From Septoria linicola (taxonomy: Eukaryota > Ascomycota > Dothideomycetes > Mycosphaerellales > Mycosphaerellaceae): 64,000 bases of DNA. Position 1 is the first letter of the stretch; each line of letters opens with the position of its first letter. The position numbers and the translations under genes are program-made. The notes beneath the pieces are model-generated. The model worked only from the letters and a program-made list of their open reading frames with translations, was not told where the DNA came from and ran no database searches. Positions 20,868 to 31,053 of this stretch are shown here, in pieces. Where the stretch lies: contig CP099426.1 in assembly GCA_024114885.1 (NCBI GenBank), positions 1,798,001 to 1,862,000 on the forward strand, in the 5' to 3' direction.

Positions 20868-23378
20868 TCACTCGAACCCATCGTCCCTCTTTTCGCGGAC
20901 GGGGCTGAGAGGAGTCGCATCCTGAACACCTGGTGGATTCAGCTTCCCAGATCCTGCACCGTCGTATGCACTAGGCACAGCTCCCAGTGGATCAAAAGAT
21001 GCAGGCATTGGAGGCGGACCACCAGTACTTATGCTCCGCCTATGAGCATGCGCATTGCCTAACGTTCCGGGTGGCGGTGGTGCACTTGTGCTAAGGCTTT
21101 TCCTGTGTCCATGGCTGGGTACTATTGGCTGCTGGATCAATTGCTCTCTTTCCACCTGGACTGGCTCAACTCCTTCTGTTAGATCGTCTTCACCAAGATG
21201 ATGCACACCTCCACGATTGGCAGAGACAGCTTCTTGTAATGTGAACAGAAAGCTCGCCATACTGCGAAACTCCAACGAGCCCTCATTGTGATCCAGTCCA
21301 TAGAGACGAAATGCTTCGGTCAGACATCGATCTGCTTGAGACGTCTTTTCGAGACGCAGCCAGGCGTCGGCAGATATCGTGTTCCAGAAAGCTGCTTTTC
21401 GGCGTCGATCGATGTCAGTTGGGCCGCCGACTACTTTCCGCTCGCTTAGACAGGAAGCGATCCGCTCTGTTAGCAATGCGTGACCAACAGCGCCCACAAG
21501 CCGGTCGTCCAGTACTCGATTTGTCCATCTGGCAGCATCGTCCAGGGCATTACCTCCCCGCATCTTCAAGAGCTCCACACCTAGTATCAGTGTTCGCAAG
21601 GCGTTGTACGGCGCTCCGACTCGCGTCACATAAGAGTAGTAAGCAGTCTCCAGGTACTGGTCGATACCCTCTATCCGTATCTTGTTGCTAGATCCGGTCG
21701 AGAGTAGCAGACTCACAGCAGCCATCTCATTGACGCCAGCATAATACCGCCAGGCTTTGTCGTGCTTGAAGTCCTGGCAGAGTATCTCGTAAGTGCCATG
21801 AGCAAGCTTGAAATCGCGTAGCATCATCGCGTAGTCTCCAAGCTTACGCATCACTGCTTCTGCTGCCTCAGGTCTGTAGAATCCCTGCAGGCTGTCGTAA
21901 TTGCTGCCCGCGCCTCCGAGCAGAGGACTAGACGAAGTGCGACCTCCACCAAAAGCGGTAAAACGTTTCGACATGGACATGAACCTGCCACTGAGACCTC
22001 GCCTTCGAGATGCTACTTGATCGTTCCAAGTCGCAGATGCGCGCTCCATGGAAGGAATGATGGACTGTGTAACCATCTCGCGTACAAATGCTCGCAATGC
22101 AGTGACATCCGATTCGAAAATGTAGGGCGTTGGATCCTCCTCGTCTTCGTTAGTCTCGCGGCGTACTATCTCTGCGAGGTCCTCTGCGGCCGCAGACCAC
22201 TCTACAGGCGGTAGTCGTACACTGTCGTCGTCGGAAGGCACGCATTGCGTACTACGAAGTCGCAGGAGATGGCAATGTAAGCCAAAATGTCGCTTCATCT
22301 GGTCATATAGTGCCATTGATTTCGTGATATCATCGTAATCTTCGTCGTGTATCAAAACATAATATCGTAAGAACTCATTGTGCACCCACTGCGGAAGTCT
22401 GTGCTCGCCACTGTTAGAAGAATCGTACAAGCTTCGCAGTTCCTCGATCGGCGAGGCTGAGCGTGAGGAAATGGCTATCACAGATGCCACTGGATGAGAG
22501 AATGTTTCTGAAGGCACCATGGGTAAGCCAGACAACAGTCGCCGCAGATACAGCATGTAGAATGGAGAAGTGGAACACGGATCAGGTACGGCAGCCGTAT
22601 CTTTGATGGTCATGTAGCTAGCCTCGACCGGACCAGAGTTCTCCTCGTAGAAGGTCAGGTGTTGTTCGACCAGCTCCTCGACCTGGCCCACATCGCCTCC
22701 AGTCCTCAGGTGGGCGGGCTTGTACTCGAGCAGAGATGCGCCTCGCTTATGGCCTCTTTGCGAAGGTGTAGAGTCGGTGCTCTTGCGATCTGTGCTTCGC
22801 GGGTTGTCGAGGCCATCTCGCACCCCCACGAATCGCAGGGAGAAGTCATCCCATAGCTTGCTGATGCCTGTGCTGTCTCGGATGGTAACTTTGCCCTGAA
22901 TGTGCTCACCAAATGGCCTCAGCAGGTCGAGCAGGCCACCAGGAATGCCTTTGTGCCGGACTAGCTCCTCTGTATCGTGCGAGGCGAGCACCGAGACGTG
23001 CGGCGCAAAGGCTCGCAGGAGCAAGTCTCGCACATCATTGCTCGCTGTTTGTCCGGAAGGCGCAGGTGAAGGCGAGCGCACAGTTGAGCCTGCTGGAGAA
23101 AAGACAGAGCTGGCCGGGCGTTCTGCTACCGGCGTGGAAGTGCCCGACTGACTCGGAGAGCCCGTAGGCAGGGCGGTGGTCGACGAGAAGAGGTTCGACA
23201 GCGATGCATTGGAGCGGCGATCTGGCAGCGACGAGATCGACGACAGTGGCGACTTGCCGAGTCGTCGTTTGTGCACCGCGATGGGGTTGTTGTTGTTATC
23301 GTTGTTGCTGTTGCTGGCGGAAGGCTCGCTGTCGGACCCAGAGGGCGATTGCGGAGCTTCATCCGCCGTCGGTGGCAT
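20868..23378 (-). CDS. TRS85: TRAPPIII subunit Trs85/TRAPPC8
   Basis: A single 836-codon frame. The N-terminal ~110 residues are Ser/Asn/Pro-rich and disordered. They are followed by the conserved Trs85 core: DLLLRAFAPHVSVLAS near 115, GGLLDLLRPFGEHIQGKV near 145, and the SPFYMLYLRRLLSG and LPQWVHNEFLRYYVLIHDEDY segments in the middle. A C-terminal alpha-solenoid part follows (LGDYAMMLRDFKLAHGTYEILCQDF). Trs85 directs the TRAPP guanine-nucleotide exchange factor to Ypt1/Rab1 in autophagy and ER-Golgi traffic (family knowledge). The start is divergent from the CCA-enzyme gene with 355 bp between. The N-rich run near residue 25-32 comes from an AAC-type microsatellite (near 23287-23316). Confidence 0.9.
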   Translation of the reverse strand: MPPTADEAPQSPSGSDSEPSASNSNNDNNNNPIAVHKRRLGKSPLSSISSLPDRRSNASLSNLFSSTTALPTGSPSQSGTSTPVAERPASSVFSPAGSTVRSPSPAPSGQTASNDVRDLLLRAFAPHVSVLASHDTEELVRHKGIPGGLLDLLRPFGEHIQGKVTIRDSTGISKLWDDFSLRFVGVRDGLDNPRSTDRKSTDSTPSQRGHKRGASLLEYKPAHLRTGGDVGQVEELVEQHLTFYEENSGPVEASYMTIKDTAAVPDPCSTSPFYMLYLRRLLSGLPMVPSETFSHPVASVIAISSRSASPIEELRSLYDSSNSGEHRLPQWVHNEFLRYYVLIHDEDYDDITKSMALYDQMKRHFGLHCHLLRLRSTQCVPSDDDSVRLPPVEWSAAAEDLAEIVRRETNEDEEDPTPYIFESDVTALRAFVREMVTQSIIPSMERASATWNDQVASRRRGLSGRFMSMSKRFTAFGGGRTSSSPLLGGAGSNYDSLQGFYRPEAAEAVMRKLGDYAMMLRDFKLAHGTYEILCQDFKHDKAWRYYAGVNEMAAVSLLLSTGSSNKIRIEGIDQYLETAYYSYVTRVGAPYNALRTLILGVELLKMRGGNALDDAARWTNRVLDDRLVGAVGHALLTERIASCLSERKVVGGPTDIDRRRKAAFWNTISADAWLRLEKTSQADRCLTEAFRLYGLDHNEGSLEFRSMASFLFTLQEAVSANRGGVHHLGEDDLTEGVEPVQVEREQLIQQPIVPSHGHRKSLSTSAPPPPGTLGNAHAHRRSISTGGPPPMPASFDPLGAVPSAYDGAGSGKLNPPGVQDATPLSPVREKRDDGFE

Positions 23379-23733
23379 CAGCGGAGCCAGAGGGAAACTG
23401 CGATGGACGGGGTGGCGTCGGGCGGTGCATGAGACACGGTGTCGTTATGATTCTACACAATCGTCTGCATCATTCGGTGGTATAGCACTTGTCCCGTTCG
23501 GTGTGTCGTGGCCCATCTGCAGCCAGCCAGCACGAATGACATCGAGAGCGCCGCCAAGAGCGTCCGAACGCCGACCTTCTCGAAGAACTCTATCTGATGC
23601 AGGCACAGGTTTGTTGTCCAACACATGCTGTCCATCTCGAACAGAAACCAAACCAAATGATAATGTTTCCATGAACACACTGGTGCCAATAACACAACTC
23701 CAGCAAGAATTATTCAATTCTGGTCGCCGCTGA
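23379..23733. promoter_or_regulatory. Bidirectional promoter of TRS85 and the CCA1-TTI2 gene
   Basis: 355 bp between two divergent starts; no specific element was recognised. Confidence 0.5.
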
Positions 23734-26700
23734 ATGCTTCCAGTCACTCGAAGACTGACTCACTTGGCGTGCCTACAACCCAAGCACATTCTGCCCATTC
23801 GAATCTCGTCAGAAGCACAATCTTTCCAATGTGCATCCAGAAGGTGCATGTCTCCGGCTCGACGAATTGTAACAACGCCTGAAGGGACAAAGCGAAGGCG
23901 ACTGAATAGCACTAGTCCAACGCCTAGCAAACGACGGCAGCTCTCCACAATGTCACCTCTTGTGGTCGAGGAGATTGACGATGGGGTGCCAGCCTCAGGA
24001 TCTGGTGCCATTACTTGGGAACCGGTTGAGGTTACTCTAAAGACGCTATTGCTGGACGTGGCAAAGTACATAGACCAGCATCCAGCATCTCCAGATGATG
24101 CGAACGCTGTCAGCCAAGTCGTTGTTCCAGATGACCTGGCTAAACAGCCCATCGTGCTACGCTTCACCGGAGGCTGGGTTCGCGACAAACTTTTGGGCAA
24201 GAAGAGCCACGACATTGATGTCGCCATCAACAAGATGACCGGCTACCAATTCGGTCTTCGCCTCAAAGAATACCTGGAATTGCCTGGCAATCTCGAAAAG
24301 TACGGGCTGGAGTCGATTGCATCCAATGACAAGCAGAGTCAAAAAGCTGGTAAGACTGACAAATCCAAGTCAGTTGGTGGCTTGCACAAGATCGAGGCAA
24401 ATCCCGACAAGTCCAAACATCTCGAGACGACCACTATGCAGATCCTAGGTCTTGATATTGACCTTGTCAACCTACGGAAGGAAACGTATACCGACGAGGA
24501 AGGACGAATTCCACAGATTGAGTTCGGTACGCCTGAAGAAGACGCTGAGCGTCGAGACGCTACAGTAAATGCCATGTTCTATAACCTCAATGAAGACATC
24601 GTCGAAGACTTTACCGGCCGAGGTCACGATGATATGAAATCAAAGATCATCAGAACGCCGCTTCAGCCATATCAGACGTTCAAGGACGATCCTCTGCGAG
24701 TGCTTCGTCTGATTCGCTTCGCCAGCAGACTGGGCTACACGATCGAGGAGAATGCTTTGAAAGCGATGGAAAATGCCGAGATCAAAGAGGCGCTGCGCTT
24801 AAAGATCAGTAGAGAGCGCGTCGGAACTGAATTGGAGAAAGCGTTGCAAGGCCCAAATCCTTACGAGGCACTTCGACTCATCTTCTCCCTCGACTTGTAC
24901 CAGACAATTTACTCTGATCCAGCCAAGGCCAAAGCTGATCACGATCCAGCCGATGTGGAGGGCTGGCAAGTTGTCATCGACACTCTCCAGGAGCTGATCC
25001 GCAATGGTAATGTTTTGCAGGAGGAACTTGCTCGGGATCACGAAGAAGAGGTTCTGGGCTGGCAGCTTGCAGCAATTGTGCCTTACCGCAATGCACCACT
25101 GCCAGAGCCAGCACAGCAAGGCAAAAAACCACCACCTCCAATTCCTGTTCAGGTGGCGAGAGAAGGCATCAAAGCGACTAACAAGATCTGCGATGTCATC
25201 AATCTATCTGTGAGGCATCAGTTCGAGATCTCAAACTTGGTGGACAGGCTCTATCAGAAGAAGCGTCGACCTGATAAGCAGATCGATGGTGATGACCCTG
25301 CTGCGCGAGATGTGCTAGGAATGGCTCTACGCCGCTGGGGCGCCAGCTGGAGGAGTCAGGTCTTGTACTCACTACTAGTCGAAGTCGCAAACGATGGGGA
25401 CCAAGTAGAATGTAAGCAAGGACTACAAACTCTGTCCTACACGTGTACTGACCTCGCGACAGCCATCGAGAGAAGATACACCGGCTTCGTGCAGCACTTA
25501 CGCCAGCTCGATATCACCGAAGTCTGCACATTCAAGCCTCTCATGAACGGGAAAGAGCTGGCGACTGCGATTGGCATCAAGCCCGGACCATGGATGACTG
25601 AGGCTCTCGACGTGGTCATGGCCTGGCAGCTTCGTAATCCCGACTCGACTGATGCGCAGAAAGCCATCGAGGAGGTGAAGAACCACCAAGCAAATGGTGA
25701 GCTGACCTTTGATCTTATTCGGCATTTTTTGAAGCTTACAATTCGCCCTCTCTTTACCAAGGCCGCTCCAGCGACGGTCACTGAACAGGGCCGCAAAGTC
25801 ACCACTGAACGTTTGCCGGAGAAGCTCACAATGAGCTCTATGGACGATAGCACCAAGAAACCTTGGAAAAGCGCCAAAGATGCCTACTCGCTTGACATAC
25901 TCAAGTGGGTAATGCATAGTCTGGACGAGAAGACCGTCGCCGACGTATGGCCAATGGTCATCCCACCGCTTCTGACACTACTAGACGACTGGGAAGCCAG
26001 ATACAAGCGCATCGGAGCAGACCTCACAGCTGCACTTCTAGCGGCCACTCCGCCTCCCCTCCTCGAACGCACCGGCCTCGGCGAAGTCTTTGAGCAAGCA
26101 CTCATGCCATGCCTAACATACCTCCCCACCATCACCTCAGAACAAGACTCCATCCCTCTCCTCTCATCCACATATCCCGCCCTCCTCACTCTCGCCCACA
26201 AACGCTTCCCACCCTCCGAGCAAGCCAACACCGCCCCCCTCACACCCCAAGACCGCGCACGCATCAAACTCCTCGACACCATCATTCGCAAAGGCATCAT
26301 CTACGGCTATACCCACTGCGGCACCACTCACCCCGCGATCGCCACAATCCTCTTCACACACCTCGCAATCTACATCCGCGATCTCGGAATCGATTGCGTC
26401 AAACACCTAAAATTTCTCATCCCCATGCTCAGCGAAGCTCTCTCTTCGCCACTTGGGACGGCGACTGTGCCGATGCTTGTCAGCGCTACGGAGGCGTTGC
26501 AAGCGGTTATTGAGAATGCGTGGCCGAGGATGCTGGTGTATCGTGGCGAGGTGTTGAAGGGGTTGACGATGTGTTGGATTAAGATTGAAGATGTGAAGGG
26601 CACGGAGGAGTTGAGGGGGAAGTTGAGAGAGACGGTGAGGATGCTGGGAGATGCCGTGGAAGGGGAGTGCGAGTTTGAAGAGGAGATGAGGGTTCTGGTT

Positions 26701-26748
26701 GGGGCTGATGGGAGGTTGGAGGGGTTGTTGTTGTTGCAGCAGGAATAG
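23734..26748 (+). CDS. tRNA CCA-adding enzyme fused in frame to a Tti2 domain
   Basis: One frame, 987 residues after removing a 51-nt in-frame intron (25412-25462). Residues ~135-640 are a class II tRNA nucleotidyltransferase: GGWVRD at 146-151, the metal-binding D-I-D at 160-162, the motif-B RRDATVNAMFYNL, then GRGHDDMKSKIIRTPL and DDPLRVLRLIRFASRLGY. It adds CCA to tRNA 3' ends. A basic N-terminus plus a second Met at 73 suggest dual mitochondrial and cytosolic/nuclear forms, as in yeast Cca1 (known). From about residue 640 to the end (IRPLFTKAAPATVTEQGRK, KPWKSAKDAYSLDILKW, WPMVIPPLLTLLDDWEARYK, RKGIIYGYTHC) the sequence matches Tti2, the TTT-complex subunit that matures PIKK kinases with Tel2 and Tti1. 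In yeast these are two separate genes. No stop, and no intron that would separate them, was found. A strong Met at 25831 could start a separate, N-truncated Tti2. Confidence 0.92.
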   Translation: MLPVTRRLTHLACLQPKHILPIRISSEAQSFQCASRRCMSPARRIVTTPEGTKRRRLNSTSPTPSKRRQLSTMSPLVVEEIDDGVPASGSGAITWEPVEVTLKTLLLDVAKYIDQHPASPDDANAVSQVVVPDDLAKQPIVLRFTGGWVRDKLLGKKSHDIDVAINKMTGYQFGLRLKEYLELPGNLEKYGLESIASNDKQSQKAGKTDKSKSVGGLHKIEANPDKSKHLETTTMQILGLDIDLVNLRKETYTDEEGRIPQIEFGTPEEDAERRDATVNAMFYNLNEDIVEDFTGRGHDDMKSKIIRTPLQPYQTFKDDPLRVLRLIRFASRLGYTIEENALKAMENAEIKEALRLKISRERVGTELEKALQGPNPYEALRLIFSLDLYQTIYSDPAKAKADHDPADVEGWQVVIDTLQELIRNGNVLQEELARDHEEEVLGWQLAAIVPYRNAPLPEPAQQGKKPPPPIPVQVAREGIKATNKICDVINLSVRHQFEISNLVDRLYQKKRRPDKQIDGDDPAARDVLGMALRRWGASWRSQVLYSLLVEVANDGDQVECKQGLQTLSYTCTDLATAIERRYTGFVQHLRQLDITEVCTFKPLMNGKELATAIGIKPGPWMTEALDVVMAWQLRNPDSTDAQKAIEEVKNHQANGELTFDLIRHFLKLTIRPLFTKAAPATVTEQGRKVTTERLPEKLTMSSMDDSTKKPWKSAKDAYSLDILKWVMHSLDEKTVADVWPMVIPPLLTLLDDWEARYKRIGADLTAALLAATPPPLLERTGLGEVFEQALMPCLTYLPTITSEQDSIPLLSSTYPALLTLAHKRFPPSEQANTAPLTPQDRARIKLLDTIIRKGIIYGYTHCGTTHPAIATILFTHLAIYIRDLGIDCVKHLKFLIPMLSEALSSPLGTATVPMLVSATEALQAVIENAWPRMLVYRGEVLKGLTMCWIKIEDVKGTEELRGKLRETVRMLGDAVEGECEFEEEMRVLVGADGRLEGLLLLQQE

Positions 26749-27128
26749 CTGGATGTTCTCATTCTGCCATAATGAGACGCTACTGTGCTTCCAGCCGCAG
26801 CTGTGACATGGTCCACCTGCACTGTCTACTTTTTTATCGCGCTTAAGGATCATGACATGCATGCCCAGCTAACCCTGCCACTTTCGTATTCGTGGTGCTC
26901 TGACTCGATGCTTATGTGGCTAGATGTAATGCACGCATAGCCAATTTTCACTCGCAGATCGCTCAAAGCACTGTCTGACTGACTAGCCGCAGCGCTCATA
27001 CGGGCACCGCCAGATCTAGCCTGTAGCGCTCGCACATATGCTTTCCTGCTCGAGTGTTCTTCTTCTGATCCAGAACCAAGCGTGATACGTTCCAGCGAGA
27101 ATAAGGTAACCACAGGCACCCCAATTCC
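26749..27128. other. Intergenic between convergent genes
   Basis: 3' flanks only; nothing recognised. Confidence 0.5.
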
Positions 27129-27533
27129 TCACACAAACTCGACAACAGTTCCCAGCCCGTCCCCAGAACAAGCGAACAGAATGTTCCAGTCCCATTCCTC
27201 AGACCATGGCAGGTAGATGGAGCGCAGCAGGAGTTGTGTCTCGCACGTCAATGAGTCGAGCCAGTAAGCCAAGTCGAGCGCCTCAATGAATTCGAAGGTC
27301 GTGTTGGTGTAGTAAGACTGTGCAAACTGCTTGCGGGAGATCGAGTCGACCTGGAGCATAGCGGGAAAGCGATGGTCCTTGTGGGCAGGATAGACTGTCG
27401 TAGATTCGGCGGTGAAAGTCATGTCGTAGATCCTTTGGTAGAGCTCGGCTGGTAGTGTGTCAAGTAGTTCACGCAAGCACCTTTCTGATTGTGGTGCTGC
27501 CATGGCGGCTTTCTCGTTGTGTTTCAGTGACAA
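27129..27533 (-). CDS. Small F-box/2EXR-like hypothetical protein
   Basis: 134 residues (or 124 from the second Met). The segment ELLDTLPAELYQRIYDMTF followed by LQVDSISRKQFAQSYYTNTTF is the signature of a large group of short ascomycete proteins related to F-box/2EXR domains, with a helix-loop LPxELxxRIY start and a hydrophobic beta strand after it. The family's function is not known; the F-box relation would suggest adaptor roles in ubiquitin ligases. No signal peptide. Confidence 0.6.
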   Translation of the reverse strand: MSLKHNEKAAMAAPQSERCLRELLDTLPAELYQRIYDMTFTAESTTVYPAHKDHRFPAMLQVDSISRKQFAQSYYTNTTFEFIEALDLAYWLDSLTCETQLLLRSIYLPWSEEWDWNILFACSGDGLGTVVEFV

Positions 27534-27790
27534 TGTTGTTGGCGTCGCCGCTGTAACGAGACCAATGTCAGTTCCGATGTTCTGTTCAAAGTCAGCAGAC
27601 CCGACGTTGCACCAACGCTCACTCTCTGTGTAAGGTCAAAGTAATGTGCAAACGAAACCGACCTCATTCCAGGTTCCTTCACTTGAACATACAAGGATCA
27701 CAAACGCCAGACTCCACGCTAACACGAGACCAACTCCTTCTCCGCCAATATCTGTCACTCCCATCTCCTCCCCTCTTCTCTCCCTCAGGC

Positions 27791-28170
27791 TCATTGCCCG
27801 TCAGCAATCTCCTGCTGCAGCACAATCGAATAAACACTAGCCTTCAACAACGTAAAAACCGTCGTCGTCTTCCTCTCCAAACCCCTCAGACTATCCAGAA
27901 TTTCTGCAGAGGGTTTTGCTGCGAGGTCGTTTAATACATTGGCCAGCTGTAATTGACATCTCGTCAGCACGGATGCAACCACAAAGATCGAAGAGTGATG
28001 GATGGAGGAGCGCAGAGGGAGAAGAGCCGGGAAGAGATGGGCAAACATACGTCATCCAAGTTGCCCACAAGCTTCGCATATTCATCTAGGACTTCCTGTT
28101 CGAGAGGAGAGAGGAGTTCTTCTGGGTTGGGATGTTGGGCTGTAGACGAGGACGGGCGGAAGTCGTCCAT
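27791..28170 (-). CDS. DAD3: DASH/Dam1 complex subunit Dad3
   Basis: Two exons (28170-28051 and 27946-27791) with a 104-nt intron give 91 residues, the normal Dad3 size. Conserved core LSPLEQEVLDEYAKLVGNL, then LANVLNDLAAKPSAEILDSLR and TVFTLLKASVYSIVLQQEI. Dad3 is part of the ring-forming microtubule-kinetochore coupler required for chromosome segregation in fungi (known). Neither exon alone spans the family, which is why the gene is easy to miss. Confidence 0.92.
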
Positions 28171-28785
28171 CTTTTATGCTCTTGAGAACTTCTCCTCCGA
28201 TTTCGCTCTCGGAGTGGCTTGAACGAAATCTGTGGCGTCTTGTGGATCTTCTTGTCTTGTACTGTCTTGTGTTGCACGTGTAGTGTGTCCGATGTCGTGT
28301 AGACTGAACCGAAGTTGTGTAGTTAAACAGCGAACGCGTCACAAGCTGAAGTCGCGTCTGTCTGGTCGCTCGGTCTTGGCATTTGCAGCAGCGGCAGGGG
28401 ACAAGTTTTCGAGGAAGGCACGACTTCATGACAAGACGTTTGTGAGGAAGCAAAAGATACGTTATATCAATAACAGACTTTCATTCGTGTCATTCATCAA
28501 CAGCACTTGAGTTTTGGCCACAGCACTTGAAAGTCCTGCTACCGTGCCCGACCGTCACTACCCACAAATTCCAATGCAAAACCTCCCAGAGCCACTCCTG
28601 TTCCTTTGCAATATTTACATTGAGATGAAGCCTCGAGCTTCTTTGCGCCATGTCGCGGTCAGACATTGCTGCGTGCTCTGTCGAAAGCGTGGTGTCGCGG
28701 TCTCTGCCAGCTCCTCTTTTTCTGCGGCGAGCTTCGGCCAACTGACACACCTCGTGTCCCAACACTCATCATTCGAGCGCCAAGG
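28171..28785. other. Intergenic: Dad3 promoter and 3' flank of the kinase
   Basis: No supported gene; frames on both strands are short and basic without motifs. Confidence 0.5.
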
Positions 28786-31053
28786 CTACCGGTGACCATT
28801 TGTGTCTTCATGTTGATGTGATTCATCCCCTTCGTGATGCAGTGTAACACTGTTGAACTCCTCAAATGGGTCTGCGATCTCACCACCAGGTGTTTCCAAA
28901 CCGGAGTCTAGAGGCACACCTTTCATCTTGCTCGCGCTTACACCGAAGCCTTTGTTTGCACCTGCTGGCCCGCCGCCCAGATCTATACTTTGCGACTCTT
29001 TCACATTTCTAAAGTTGACAGTATCGACTCCTCGTCCTTGGTTGGGAATGATGGGTGGTTTCGAGTGTCGTAGTAAGGCCCACGATGTGGTGCGGAAGAA
29101 AGGATGTGCCTTGACGTCGGATGCGCCAGCGCGGGAACCGAGGCGGCGAAGTTCGTCCTTGATCAGGAGCTTTCGGATCAACGATTTGCAGAGACTGTAG
29201 CTTGAGATTAGCTTGTTGTTGACGTCTGCAGTTTGAGACGCAACTTACTTCGAAATGTTCTGTGCTCCCGAGCCCTCTGGGAACGGCACTTCATCGCGAA
29301 GGATATTCGCAAAGGTAGCGTTCCTATTCTTGCCCTTGAACGGTGTTGTGCCAAACAACATCTCGTATACCAGGATCCCGAGTGTCCACCAGTCCACTGC
29401 GCTTGTGTGTCCGCACCCCTTGATCACTTCTGGTGCAATATATTCCTCTGTTCCGACGAACGAGTTCGTTCGGAAGTTGGCGATGCAGCTCTTGGTATCG
29501 ATCGTGGGCATGTTGCTAGGATTCGGGTTGCTCGAGATACCACCGCTTGCACCACGGCCGGCTGCCATGATCATGACCGGGCCTCCACCGGGGTCTGATT
29601 GCTTGGACAAATCAAAGTCACTAAGCATTATGTGTCCAGATTGATGCAGCAAAATGTCTGTGGCCTGTTAGTTTCTGCATCTCAGTCTCAGGTGTTATAG
29701 CACTTACTCTCTGGCTTTAAATCTCTGTAGATAAAGCCCATCAAGTGCAGGTACTCCAGGGCAGCCGTCACTTCAGCGGCATAGAATCGTGCGGCATCCT
29801 CGTCCACACATTTGTTCGGGCGCGTCTGTAAAGCACGGAAGAACTCTCCTCCACTGCAGTACTCCATGCAGAGATATAAGTGGTCCTCGGACTGGAAGGA
29901 GTGGTACAACGTTACGATGAAGGGGTGGTTGCTGGTTGCCAGGATTTCCTGCTCGGCGAGTGCGCGCTTGATTTTGTTGCGCTTGATCATCTCCTTCTTC
30001 GACAGGACTGCAGAAATGTTAGCCAATAGCCCGAGCTCTGCCGACCGCATCTGACATACCCTTCATGGCATATAGCCGTGAGCTCTTCTTTTCTCTGACC
30101 AAGTACACCTTTCCAACGTCACCCTTGCCAATCAACTTGATCTTGTCGAAGCTGCTCGGGCCAACCTCCACGTTCCGGACCTTGATACTGTTACTACTGT
30201 AGGTTCGTCTGAAGGCAATGCTGTTCCTCAGCTTGCCCGGCGTGATGGGACCACTAATGCCAGGCACAGGAAGCAGGTCGCCGTTCGAAGACACAGTCTC
30301 GACCATGCTCAATGCGCTGGCATTGCTGTGCGAAGCGATGCCGTTCATCTTCGGCAGCGGCGTATCAGAGTCCTCTGCAGTCTGCGGTCGACTGTCACTG
30401 CCACCCTTCCCTTTACTGAATAGCCCTTGCGCATTCGGCGCGCTGGCTACTCTACGCAGCTTTCTAGCTAGCTCCTCCTTGCCACTCGTCCCATTGGCGT
30501 CCTTCTGAGCAGTCTCGGGCGAGATCTTCCTAGACATCTGCGGAGTATCAGGAGGAGAGGGCGGAATGCTGCTATCGTCATGGTGGCGCAGCGCTGGTGG
30601 CCCTTGGTGTTGGAAGTATGGATTGGCGTGGGCAGTCGGACTCATGCCATCGTCGAGAGGGTTGCCTTCGCTCGCCACTGTCTGGCTTCTGCTGCGGCCA
30701 ATGTGTGGAATGAAGCGGCTGTTTCGTAGACTGCTTTTGTTGTTCGTGGTGGATTGTGGTGTTCTCGTGCCATCCTGCTGTGCATCGCCTAGCGAGCCTT
30801 TCTCCGACTCAGACGCATGACCGCCATGCGTCTTGCTGGGAATACGGAAGAAGTTTTTGATCTTCTGGCCGGTAGTGTGTGAGCCATTGTTGGCCGAGTG
30901 CTTGCTGGTGCTGCTGAAGACCCGCTTCCCGCTGCCAGACTCGGAGTTGGACGTGGTCGACGGCATGGTGGCCGACTTGTTCCGCGAGGCCGTGAGAGCC
31001 GTCATGCCATTGCTGTGCGGTATATGCACGCACTGCTGCTTCGAGCAGGACAA
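28786..31053 (-). CDS. nrc-2: NRC-2/Fpk1-type AGC serine/threonine kinase
   Basis: Exons 31053-30060, 30007-29708, 29657-29249 and 29194-28786 give 703 residues. The Ser/Thr-rich disordered N-terminus is about 300 residues. The kinase domain has the ATP loop [13 protein letters not shown], catalytic Lys in YAMK, catalytic loop YRDLKPEN (the Asn restored by splicing), and an altered magnesium motif SDFDLSKQ (DFD instead of DFG, typical of this subfamily). It continues with an expanded activation segment and [15 protein letters not shown], then the AGC tail with HPFF and NRC-2-like FEEF. Yeast Fpk1/Kin82 phosphorylate lipid flippases; Neurospora nrc-2 represses conidiation (known). The start may instead be a downstream Met at 31005. 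Confidence 0.93.

Noticed and set aside
26109..26513. 134-codon His/Pro/Arg-rich plus frame
   Set aside because: Frame-shift shadow of C-rich codons in the Tti2 part.
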